DNA of 64,000 nt. Source: Caprimulgus europaeus. Taxonomy: Eukaryota; Chordata; Aves; Caprimulgiformes; Caprimulgidae. The DNA is taken from assembly GCA_907165065.1 (NCBI GenBank), contig OU015543.1, positions 8,125,501-8,189,500 on the forward strand, written 5' to 3'. Under the pieces are notes generated by a model. That model searched no databases. It was not told the DNA's origin and saw nothing but the letters and a program-made list of their open reading frames with translations. The position numbers and the translations under genes were made by a program. This document shows positions 8,534-20,500 of the stretch, piece by piece (position 1 is the first letter of the stretch; the number at the start of each line of letters is the position of its first letter).

Positions 8534-11500
8534 GTGGGGAAGCGGGACGGGGCTGCCCGGGCGAGGGGCGGCGGCGGCGGGGCTGTCCGGAGGCACTCAC
8601 CGCCCAGACCGGGAGGGGACGAGCAGCCCCGTAGCTCCCGCCCGCCCGGGGCTCGGCGGGTTGGCCGCGCCTCCCGCTCTGCGGGGTGTCGGTAGGTGGG
8701 AGGGGGTGGCAGCGATCGGTGTGAGCCTGTCCCGGGGCGGGAGCGGATGTCACCGGTGAAGCTGTCCCGGGGCAGCAGCGGGGCTCGGTCCTGCGCTTCT
8801 CGGTCGCAGCCGTGATTTTCTCCAGAGCCGGGCACGGAGCCACCGGTTAGAGTTCGGATGGGGCCGTTCCCGCCGAACCTGGGGCGGGTGGTGGCTGCGG
8901 GACAATCTGAGCCCCGCACGCTGCAGGGAATCCCGCGTGTTGTCTGTGTAGGGGCTGGAGATAGAGGATTTGGAAATAAATGGATGGAGAAAGCATCGGG
9001 AAGGAAGGGGGCTGAGCTGCAGCCCGTTACTGACCAGAACCTGATTTTCTGGGCTGCCAGGGAGTCTTTCGAGGCAAGAATAAAGCTGTCTACAGGAACT
9101 GCGTTTTCCATAGTAGTTGGGATACCAAGTCTGATTTTATAGGGAACTTCGTGCCTGTCTCCTTCCCCCCACATCTAAAAGACGCCTGCCTGGGCTGGGT
9201 TGCTGTCCTGAGCTCTGCTGTCCCCATGCACCAAACGCCGTGGGTCACGTTCTATCTGGGTCACGTAGGAGTATTGCCAGCATTCCAGGTTAGCTGGTTT
9301 TTCTGCAGCCGTGTGCTGAAACCAGGGGAAAGTTTTAATTGGGACTGATAACCCACCCACTGTGCTGGGTGAGATAAGCAGATGTGGGTAGGGAGATTGC
9401 AGAGAGCCAGCGAAGGACTGAGACATCTCTGCTGAGACACCCTCTAAGCATTTGGGTTTTGCAGACTAGAACCAATGTCTTACTATCTTTGATTAACTCT
9501 GCAAGGGCCAAATAAATAAATATGTAAATAAAACAACTCAGAAAAAAGTTTCTGTGGTGACCTGATCCTGTCTCTGGAGCAAGTTCCATTAGCAGAGAAA
9601 GCTGGTATAAATCTGCTAGGTTAGGGTCCTGCTGTTGAGTGAATGTGGGCAATCATTGGAGATTAAATTAGTCATCTCCAAAACCACAAGCTACTTAAGA
9701 AAATGAATTGTTCATGACTGTCTTTAATCCAAACCTCGTAATCTCAGAGTGTTGCCTGATGACTCAAAATGCATTGAGAGGAGCTGGTTTGCCTTTCTGC
9801 AGTGGCCATGAGTGCTTAGTTAGCTTATCTTTCTTTCTTTTCTCTCTGGGGGAATTTTTTTGCTCGTGTGCATTTTTTTGTTTTCTCTTTTTCCATGTTC
9901 AGGACCACGCGCTATTTTGTCCACAAAGAATCAGCCGTGCAACACATGTCCAGGAATTCCCTGTGTCCAGAAGTGCTCAATGTCTTAGACTAGGGTTCAG
10001 ATAGCAGAAGCTCTATAACTTGGGGACTGGTGGGCTGATGTGATAGGAAAAGCATTTTAGATCCCCTTAGTTCCATCCTTTCCCTTTGGACCAATGGGAC
10101 ACGATTCTCACCAAGCTTTGTGCAGCTCTGCATGTTCAGGGACTTGCATTTTCACTTCTGTGTAGCAGTAGTATCTGTAGTTCCGAGACTGACTTGTTGA
10201 GTTTATATCTGCTTGTAGTGGAGGTAATGGGCTTAGAGAAGTGACTCTTCTGTCTTCCTCTGCCCCACCCCTTCACCAAGCTAAATACTTCCTTTTTTTC
10301 TCAAGCATTGAAATAACAAGAGAAGGGAAACCAAGCTGTGTGGCAGCTGCAGACGTTCATGAATATTACTTGAAGAGAAAATTTATTTTACCTAACCAGA
10401 AAACTTCCTGTGTTGGTTGTCTCTACTTCTAAAGATCTAGAAATTACGTGTAAGGCAGTGTGCATGTTGCAGCATTTCCTTGTGTGTGTGACTTGAAGTT
10501 GTTCATCGGGGGATGTTTCCTACTGACTTTTGCATCTTTAGCTCAGGGATGTTCAAATGTGTTTTCTTCCCTAAAAGTCAGATTCAGCAAGTTTGCAGAC
10601 ATTTTAATGAGCACTTATAGAACCTTCTGTGGTCTGGTTCTTCCAGAATCAAAACAGACTTGCTGTTCACCCTGCCCTCTAACCCTGGAGCGTGGGCAAA
10701 TCAGAGGTGGCTATTTGAAAAAAATTGAAAAGAAAGCAGCTGTACGAGGATGTTAAAAATCCAGTGAAGTGATGGGGCCTGGAAAAGTGCTCCTAGATAG
10801 TCTTCTAAAAGCCTGATATATTATTCTTTCCAATGAGGATTACCTGTATATTATGACAGAGTGTTTTCTGAATAGGATTATAGCAGTTTTGAGGGGCGAC
10901 GGGGAGAAAACCTACAGAGCATTTGACTTTCCTAACAATAAAAATTCCTTGATTGAGGTATGCATAACCCAGTTTGTATTTTGCTTAGTTCATATGCTCT
11001 TCCCCTTGTCCAGGCTGGTTTCTTTGCCTCCTTCCCTGTTGTACATGTACTAAAAATGACTACACTAGTTTGTTAGCTGCCAGCAGTCCCTTTTTTTAAA
11101 GCTGGCTTCACGTGCAGCTTTTACCCAGCAGATGCAGATGAGGTGGTTCAGAAAAAGATGTGCATGGCCTTTGCCTTTATCCTGAATCCTTCTTTCCTGT
11201 TACCTGAATTTAGATCAGAGAAAGTGCAACACTGACCAGAGATGTACTTGAGCAACATTTTAATGATTTGAAAGGGACCCTAAAGAAGCTGTTGGATGAG
11301 CGGCTGATGTCACTGCTGCAGGAAGTGGATGCTATAGAACAAGAGAGCATCAAACCCTTGGATGAATGCCAGAAGCTAATAGAGCACGGAGTCAGTACGG
11401 CTGATGAACTGCTCCAGGAAGGTAAGGCAGGACCTGATACTAAGTCTTAGCTCTAACTTCCAGTGTGTGTGGCTCAAAGTCTGGAGTGTTGCTGTCATTA

Positions 11501-14500
11501 TCAGCACATTTGGCTCATTTTGGACTTCTCTTCAACCAAATGTTAAAAAAGGGTTAAAGGTGGGTAGACGCAGTGAAGAGCTTATCAATATTATCTCCTA
11601 CAAATCTATATTTTAATATTTCACTACAATCTAAGGGTGTATGTATGTCAATGTAGCTTCTCATTAAGGGCAGGAATTACTTACTTTGGAAATGTTTCAC
11701 TGCTCTAGAAAGAGGATTATGTCAGACTAATTTGAAATAAAATATATCTTGGGTACAATCATAACAAAATGTCCCTGTTGGTTGAAGAAAGTTATTTGTG
11801 GCTTAATGGAACAGCAGCTGAAGTAAACAGGTTATCTTTCCTCTTAAGTGTGATTGTGTTCACTGTCAGTGGGGAATGGAATAGCTGTTGTATGGGAAAG
11901 ATTTCTCCAAAAAGCCTGAGGATGAGGCAGACAAAAATGGACCTGTGGAATATTGCTCTAAGGGCCAGTTTGTACCCTACTGATGTTAAATACCTAGCCA
12001 GAAAGGAATGTCACTCTTGACTGTTTTCCCCACGCTGGAGAACCTACTGGGAGCATGTCTGCGCCATGAGTATGTTGGCAGTTTCCTTGCATTGTTCTCA
12101 TGTCTCAGCTTTAACTTTCAACATGATCTCAGTTTTGTGAACTAAAGTGCATTGAGCTGTCTCCCATGGGTTGGAAGTCCACCAGCTTCCACTCAGACTT
12201 GAGCTTTGTGCTTAAAGACCATGCTGGCTTGGTAGCTGTATGCCTCCTCCTCCCAGGAGTAGTGGCAGTATTTAAGACTTAATTTGTTGGGGTTTTTTGT
12301 TTGAGTTGTTTTGGGGTTTTTTTTTCTGGCATCACAACCTCTGGGACAGCTGATAGTCACCTTGTTTTTATTTCAAGTCTCAAGTTACTGAATCACAGGG
12401 TGGTGGCAAAGATTGCCTGTGTTTTATAGGAGTGTCAGTCAGATCTCATGCGAACCTGACCAGCTGTGCGCTTCCTATCCTGTGGATCACCATTCCCTCT
12501 GTAGCAGTAGAAGCATTGTGAAGTCATCGTGTCAAAACGAGCAGATGTTGTGTCTGAGTCAGAAAGGAGTTAAGCTCCGTGGTTATTAAATCTCCTACTG
12601 CCAATTATGACATATGCTCTTCTTTAGAGATTTGTAATGTTTGTAATCCTCCATTTGGGAAAGGACTGAGCTTGCTTATGTTGTAAATTACCATCAAGTC
12701 ATCAGATAGGAGAATGGAGCATATGTCTCTGTAAGCTGAAGTGTGGGATGCTACTTTCTATAGAAAGCTTATGAAAAGATTTCTGTTTATCTCTACACTT
12801 TAACGCATGGTTTACTTCCTTCATTATGATAATAGTTACCATTTAGATTGTAGCAAACAGAACAATGATTGAAATTATTTTTTTCTTTTAAGAACTTGCT
12901 TTTTTACTTTCTGCTTAGTGAAGGTGCTTTACTTTTTTCTTCCTTTAAAGCAGGTGGAGGAAAGGATTGATAATCCTGATTCTTGCATCTGTCCCCAGTT
13001 CTGCTACTCTTTGAGACCTGAGGCAAATTATTACATCGGTTATGGGTGTGTCTACAGGAAGCTTTGAGAGCTTCAGAAGTTGCTAAATAGGTTTTATATT
13101 GTTAGCTAGAATTGTATTTTCTAGCTAAGAGTCTAGCAAAAGTGCTGAGAATGCTTCATGTTTAATTGGTTGTTCGTGTCAGAACTGGTTTTTCTGTGAA
13201 GCAAAGAATGCCTTTCTTGAACGTTTTCTCATTAGAAATATTTTTACCATTTGATTCCAGGAGAGAGTGCAATCCATGGAGATGTGGGACAACAGAATGA
13301 GAAACTTTGCAGCTTTACAAAAAAAGCTTTACATATTCAGCTAGATAGGTAAGATACTGACACACAGAGGTGATCTGAGGCAGTGGCACATGTTCTCTTC
13401 CTGTACAGGGGATCTTTTCTCCTTTGAAACAAAAGCCCTCTGCTCCATTGCATTGAAAGATTAATTTGAGGTGTTACTGTCCTGTTTGCTTGATAGATTT
13501 TCATTAGGCCTGGCAGTCACAGAATGGAGTAGTTTTCAACCTCCTTATGTTCTGTAGAAATAGAGGCTGTTTATTTGTGAAGGATGAAAACATTTCTTGT
13601 GGAACAGCCTGTATTTCAGGATATTTACTGAGAAACAGACAGTCTGATTAGGGCTGAAACACAATGTTTTCTGAGTCTTTTAAGTTTGAAGTGCACATGC
13701 CAATTTGTGCAGCTGTTCTCTCTTTGCAGATCTGCACAGATTCAAGTGCATGGACAAAATATGAATTTGTAGAAGCTGGCCTCTTTCATTACAGCAAACT
13801 TTCCTTTCTCAGTTTACCAGAAGTGCCTGCCTTGGTTGATGTGCCTTGTTTATCTGCCCAGTTGGATGACTGCCTTCTTACTATATTGAAAAATGAAATA
13901 TTCAGACATGGAACTGTGGCGTCTCGCCCACCTGTACAGCTAGAGGAATTCATTGAGAAGCCTGGAGGTATTTTAGTCCGATGGTGTAAGGTAGGTAAAA
14001 TATCCTGGTTGAAAATTGTTCAGCCTTCTGTTTTGTTGAAAGAAACTGAAAAAGCCACTTTCATTCAGGATTCTCTACTGCCTTCAAATGAATAATCCAC
14101 CCCAGTGTGTATTTAGAAACTTTAGAAGAGATTTTTATGGTAATGACCTCATTTAAAGGCAAGGTAATATTGTGATGTTGTGGTTGGTGCTGGGGTTTGT
14201 GTCTGCATGGCAGTGACACTTGTGTGTTAGACTCTTGCTGTTGGACTCTACCTGCTCCTGTCTGCAAGTGGAAAGGGCTGACACAGTAACGCACCTTTGC
14301 CTCACAATCTCCTTCCGTATGTGCGGGGAAGTTGGGAGGGGCAGCTGAAAATGCTGCTACCCCTCCTTCCCTTGCTTAGGCAAGTGCCAGGTACTGGGCA
14401 AGCAGGAAACACCTCCTTCGTATGCTCTTCCCACTAAACGATTGAATAATGGAGTGTAATCTATCTGTGATGCTGTTGGACAAAGAAGACCAAGAAATCC

Positions 14501-17500
14501 TGGTGTGTGTGTTTCTGACAGAGGTGATTCGCGTGTAGCCATTTGTGCTGTGGAAGTGAGTGGTTCGTTTGTGTGGCAGTAACGGCTTAAGTGCTCAGTC
14601 TCAGGGGCACCAAGCTCCATCGCTGGGGTGACGCTTTTCTTCCCTTTGAAGACGCTTTAGCAGACCCGGGATAAGGCTGAACTTGTTTGTTTATGCTTTT
14701 ACCCCTAAATGGATTTGTGTTCTTAGGAAGATGCAGTGGATAGAAGAGAAAATGATTTAATACTGCCATTAGCTACTCAAGTAGCCTTTCTCTTCAATAC
14801 ACAAAAACTATTTTTTGAGTGAATCGCTGCTGTGCTCCGATACGGTTTAGGTGTTGTTGGACAGCTCTACGCTCCTTGGCAGCATTAAACAAACTTAGGT
14901 TGTTCTAACAACAGCCAGCCATTAGTCATCCATCCTTACCTTGTGAAGGATGTGGATTCAGATTATAAAACTAAAGGCACTATTGTCACATGCTGCCTGA
15001 TTTTCTGTGCTGTAGAGGAGTTCCCTGAATTTGGTCATGCTTGAGGGATAGTGGAGCTTTTGTGGGAAAAAGAAATAATCTCTTTTGACTGAGAGATATC
15101 AAAGAGTTGGAAATAATTCCTTAGAACAGTTTATGAAGGTTAATAGTGAGTTTCCCTTGCTGTTAAAAATTGGCACTGAATTTCTGCAAATTTGTCTTCA
15201 GCTTTTGACTGAAGGATCTTGTTATACCTCTGCTAGATTGAAAAGCCTTCTGTTAAATATTTCTTCTCCTATAGACACTTTTAAACTGTGATCAAATCAT
15301 TCTTATACTACTTTTGTTTTAGTTGGTTCAGACACTGATAAAATTTTCTATAAAGCATGCTTGATGCTCTTTAATACCTTGTGACTCTGAATCGCCTTTG
15401 ATGACAGCCTGCAGTACTGCTCTCGTATGTGCTGCTTCAGAGGTGAAAGAGAAAAAAGAGGAGGTCCTTTATTAATGTAATAAATGTCTCTCTAGGTGGA
15501 TGATGACTTCATACCACAAGATTACAGACTGCAATATCGTAAGGGTACTGCCAGTCACTTTGAAGATGCGTATGTCGGCTCAGAAACAGAGTTCATAGTG
15601 CTGCATATTGATCCCAATGTTGATTACCAGTTCAGAGTCTGTGCCCGAGGAGATGGACGGCAAGAGTGGAGCCCATGGAGTGTTCCTCAGGTCGGCCGGA
15701 CCACGCTAGTTCCCCATGGTACTATTCTATTGCTGGTCATCTTCTTTTTAAGCCTGTGTCATCTGTGCAACACTCCTGAACTGAAGCTCCATAGCCGAAT
15801 GACTTATGGAGCTGCTTTTTGTGTGATAATGGGGTGTCCTTAGCTGTGATGTGTGTGTGTAATGTATGATGAACTGGCCTTTCAGCTGAGAATTTATTCT
15901 TTGCTTCTTAGTGTGAGGGATAGTTAACGAGCCTTTCCAGCAGGTAGCTCACTGCTCAGCCTTGGAAAGCATCAGTGAGCCAGAAGTGAAGCATTTTCTT
16001 TCCTTGTCCCTCACCCCTGCCTAAGCATTGTTTGACAACCTACATAACGAGTCCTTATCTTGGAGAGAGAAAAACCTAAATTTTCTCTTCACTTGCAAAT
16101 TTTTAAGGGCTGCGAGTCATGAAGGTTTTCGTTTTCCTGCAATGACTTAACAGGGATCGCAGCAAAGAGTGAAATTCTGGTGAACCCTGTGAGCTGGGAA
16201 GTATCTTTTGTAATTGCAAAAGATTCAAAAAAGAAATCTTTCCATGAGAAGAAGGCAAAGCCAGCCTCTGTTCTTAACATAGCTTAAGCTTAGTATGAGG
16301 TAAACTGAGTGGACATTGCGACTGACTTTATTTTGCACAGACAGTAGCTGGTCTACTTGAGGTTCATGCTACCTTTCTTTTTTTTGTTTTTCTTTGAAGA
16401 ATGGACAACTGGTTTGGAGGGTTACAGCTTGAGCAGTCGAAGAAACATAGCACTTCGAAATGATTCTCAGTCATGTGGTGTGCTCTACTCCAAAGCTCCT
16501 ACTTATTTCTGTGGGCAGACATTAACATTCAGGCAAGTACTTTCTGGGTAGCTGTTGTCTGGTGCATCTTCTGTGAGCCAAGCTTCGTTCTCTGGTCCGT
16601 TCCATCTGAATTGTATGTTAACCTCAGTCATGAGACATGTTTGAGTTTTACATCAGCTCAGCCCCAGTCAAGGTAGCGTGTCTGTGTGAAGTCTGAGCTT
16701 CCTTCTCTTTACTTCTACTCTTCTTCTACAATGGCTCGCCATTGTTTCTTTTTAACCTTGGGTCAGTGAGTTATTTTCCTTCCCAGACTATGCACATGCT
16801 TTGATGACTCTGGATATGAAAATGTTGTATGTGTTGCTGGGACAGGTAAGGATGACAGTCTGGCACTGTTGTCTTTAACATCTGAGACAATTAGTGGTGA
16901 TCACACTACTGCTTGAGACTGGCATTAGAAAATCTTGAGTGGAGAAGGGATCTTGTGAAATTCAAGCTTTTCGTTTAATACAGAATGCTATTAAAAACCT
17001 TGGCAGCTTTGTTGCCTGTACTCCTGTCCCTGAGATGATACTGTTTAATGGGGTATGAGGAACTTCCTTGTGGATATGTCAGTTGTAATTACAGACCTCA
17101 GGCTCTGAAGCTTTATTTGATCTTTCCCTGGTTAAATGAAAGTACTTGCTGTACAGTAGGCAACCTTCAAAGGCAATTTAAGGGGGTTGTTCATGATATT
17201 TTTGTAACTTATTCCATGGTGTTTCATTTCTCCCTTCCTGATAATGAATTATCTTAACTTTAGATGGTTGTAGTATGAGGATACATTCAGTTGCCCTGTC
17301 TGAGATGGGATAAAAAGATATAAAGCTTTCCTTTGAAATCTGTTGGTAGATTTAACGTATCTTGGCTCAGAAATGCCTGTGAAATTGAAGACAGAACTTT
17401 GAGGTTTCCCTTGGTTCTCTTTCAGACCAATGCCTTTTATCTTTTTTTTTTTTTTATTGGTAACACATGAAAATCTTTTGCTTTACATTTTGGTAATGTG

Positions 17501-20500
17501 GACTCCTCTCCAAGGGGAGATTGTTTCAAGATGGCAGAGCACTAACAAGCACGTGTCCGCAACACCTGCAATGACATGAATCTTAAGATTGAAGACAACT
17601 TCAAAAATCAGTTGTGTTCCTTTTCCAAGGTCCAAGAGTAGTTTCTTGTTTGAAAGTGTGTGAGATTTTCCTGAGCCAGGGAGATGTAGTACTTGGCGTT
17701 CTCCATCTGTTGAAACAGAAGTGTATTCACAAGGGGCTAAGTGACTTGCTGAGCAAACCAAATAAGCAAGGTTCATATTACAGCTCTTTGTGAAGCAGCT
17801 TTGTATTCCTGTGTGTTGGGGACAGTTATCAGTGAAGAGTGAAGCTGTGATGAACGCAGTGCTTTGTATCTGCATTTTAAAGATAGACTGCTTTAGTTAT
17901 GCTCTGAGGTTAGGCACTTGGACAAGTTGTAGGAAAACATAATTGCTTTAAGTCAAGACTCATCCTGTTTCTTTGTGGCCTTCAGGGAGCTGCCCTTAGG
18001 AAAGGGAAGGTTTCTCCACAGTGACCTGCTGTGCAGCTATCTAAAGCTTTTGCTTGCAGTGGGGAGCTACAGCCAGTCTGGCCAGGCTGGTGATGTGGGA
18101 TCATCCAGCAGATGCTGTATGAAGATCACGCTGACTTTGTCAGGAACCCACCGCAACTCTATTGACAACTAATATAAAGGAAGCACATGTGATCACCCAC
18201 AGATTTACTTCTCTGGGCTGAGACAAATGGAAATATGGTGATTGAATCAGTTCAGTGTCTGTATGCTGCAGAGGCAAGCAAGGTTTTGCTCTGCAGCATT
18301 GGAAGTGGTGAGAAGGGATGTGAACAGTGTTCCACTCAGCATTGTTTCTACCATGTGTTCTGTGGGCATTTAAAAATGTTGAGTCCCAGGGATTATTTAG
18401 GCTGCAGAGTAATTTTGTGAATGTGATAGGAAAGATCAGCCTAGGAAAGCAAAGCTGAGGAGATTGTGCAGGGATGCTCTGTACTGTACATGGGCTCTTT
18501 GTCTTGGGCTGGTTATTAATTACTGAAAAATCAATTCCTAGTAAGGAAAGGAATGGTGATCTAGACCAGATCCTGGTCCTCTTCCCTGTGCATGTGAGAG
18601 GAGGAAAGCGACTGCAGAATTACAGGTTGGCTGTTGTCTTGGGCTCTTGGGTTGCGCTTCCTCTTAATGGTGTTCGGGAGGTTTGGCTCTTTCCTACTTC
18701 GCATGAGCATGTGGCCCACCCTGCTCTCTTGGAGTGAGGGCAGCCTGATGCTGGAAAGCCTGGTTGTGAGGAATACAGATCTGCACAATGAAACTGCGGC
18801 CTCAGCCTGGATTTAGCGAGAGCACTGAACCTAAAACGCTCAGCTGGTCCTAGGCTGACTCCTGTGCAAACGCTCCTGCCTCGGGTGTGCCAACCGAGCT
18901 TCCTCCAAGCACTTGCTGTCCTGTTCCTTGTTTGATGTGTTTTTCTTTCTGCTGCTGCTGGTCCAGGTTACCTTGGACCAGTGCTCTGCAAAAGGGATCT
19001 CTATAAATGAGCAAGTATGTGTGGCTATAGATTGACATGATAGAATTCCTGCATTTTTGGTCATTCTAGTGACTGTACAGACACTTATTTCCAACCCAAA
19101 ACTTAAGCAAGGCTCCCTTAACTAGGAATGGAATGAATGCATGTTACCTTATGCACAAAGTTTACAGATAAATAGCTGGTTATAAAGCTTCACCAGTAAT
19201 GCAGGCAGAGTTTAAAATCTAAAGTATAATACCAAAGTGAATTGAAAATCTCATTTAATGTTGTTTTGGGAAAGCACTGTGGATCACTTCCAAATTAAAA
19301 GCTTCTTGGATTTTTTTTCTTTGCTTTACAGTACAAGGCTTTTGCTCTCTTGGTGACATTCCCAGGGGACTGAAAAACCTAATGGAGTGCAAAAGTAAAA
19401 CATGGTTCCAATTTTATCTTCCCTGTTTGTGTTGAAGAGTTAACCCATGGTGTGCCAGTCTACTGCCCTGTTTAATTTCCTGTTCTTAAAAGCTTCTGCT
19501 GAAGTTTTCCTGTTGTTTGGCAACAATCATGTATCAGTGCTGTTGTTTGTCTCAAGCTGTAATGAAAACAACCACTGTTTTACTTTCTAGAAAAGACCAC
19601 CTGAGTTTCCCAAGTCACTTGGGCTTTCTCTATGATTTAGCACCGTTGAGAGGTGGCGGTACGAGAAAAAGGGCTCAAATACAGAAGAGCCCTTCAGTGT
19701 ACAAACTGTGCAGCCTGGCTCAGCTGCTAGGGCCCGAAGGGAACTGTGTCCCAGGTCATTTGCACAACTTGTTTGCTTTTTCTTCAGAGATTCTTTCCCA
19801 GGACCAAAATTCTAAATGCAGCTGAGCAGAAGCCAGATTTGTAAATACTCTTCTAGGCATTGTTTTTAATACTTATTTGCACCAAGCTGATTTATTTTAA
19901 AAAACAAAACAAAAAAATCCAAATAAAAAACCCATTCCCCCCCAGACCCAACCACCCATCACTACTAAAACACATCCACCTTCTGCCCCTGCCCCTTTGC
20001 AGCAGAACATAGCAGGGCTCAAAAAACCTGTTTTAGTCATGCTTTTTAAATACTTGCTGAAACTACAGCCATCTCGCCTAATACACAATGTTGAGCAGTA
20101 ATCTGGTATAGATGATTGTAGGTTGTAGTTTTGTACATATTGGTTGTTTCAGACAAGTGGAAATAATTCCAAAAGACTCTAAGCTTTTGCAGTGGAGAAT
20201 TTTATTAAACAGAGAGGAAAGTTTGCAGGAAGCAGATTCATTTTGTACAGATTAATAGAGCATTGCTCTGTGGATCTGTTGGGAAGCCTGGTTTGACTTC
20301 TGGTCATTCGACAGCGCTCTCCACAAAGGGCCGGAGGAATCTGTTGAAGGCCCAGGAGCGCAGCACGGAGGGCTGGTATGGCAGGGTACTGCTGTTTGGA
20401 TTTCATGGTATGATTTGATTTAAAGCGTCAGAGTTTGACTTACACTTTTTGCTTGGTAGAATTGAAACGGTGGGACAGCCAGACAGACGAGACAGCCTAG

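Larger units (their letters stand above)
7420..8800. promoter_or_regulatory. CpG island with bidirectional ATAD5/CRLF3 promoter
   Basis: This is a sharply GC- and CpG-rich block in otherwise AT-rich sequence. It covers both first coding exons and the 639 bases between the two start codons. It has GC-box-like CCCCGCCCC runs (about 7625 and 8031), CACGTG E-boxes at 7959, 8004, 8058 and 8190, the palindrome TGACGTCA at 8143-8150, and TTTTCGCGCC at 8108-8117. There is no TATA box. Transcription start sites cannot be fixed from sequence. Confidence 0.85.

Noticed and set aside
8121..9174. Several 200-codon ORFs on both strands around CRLF3 exon 1
   Set aside because: They are shadows of CpG-island sequence; only the frame giving MEAEAEVRLLLQEA matches a known protein.
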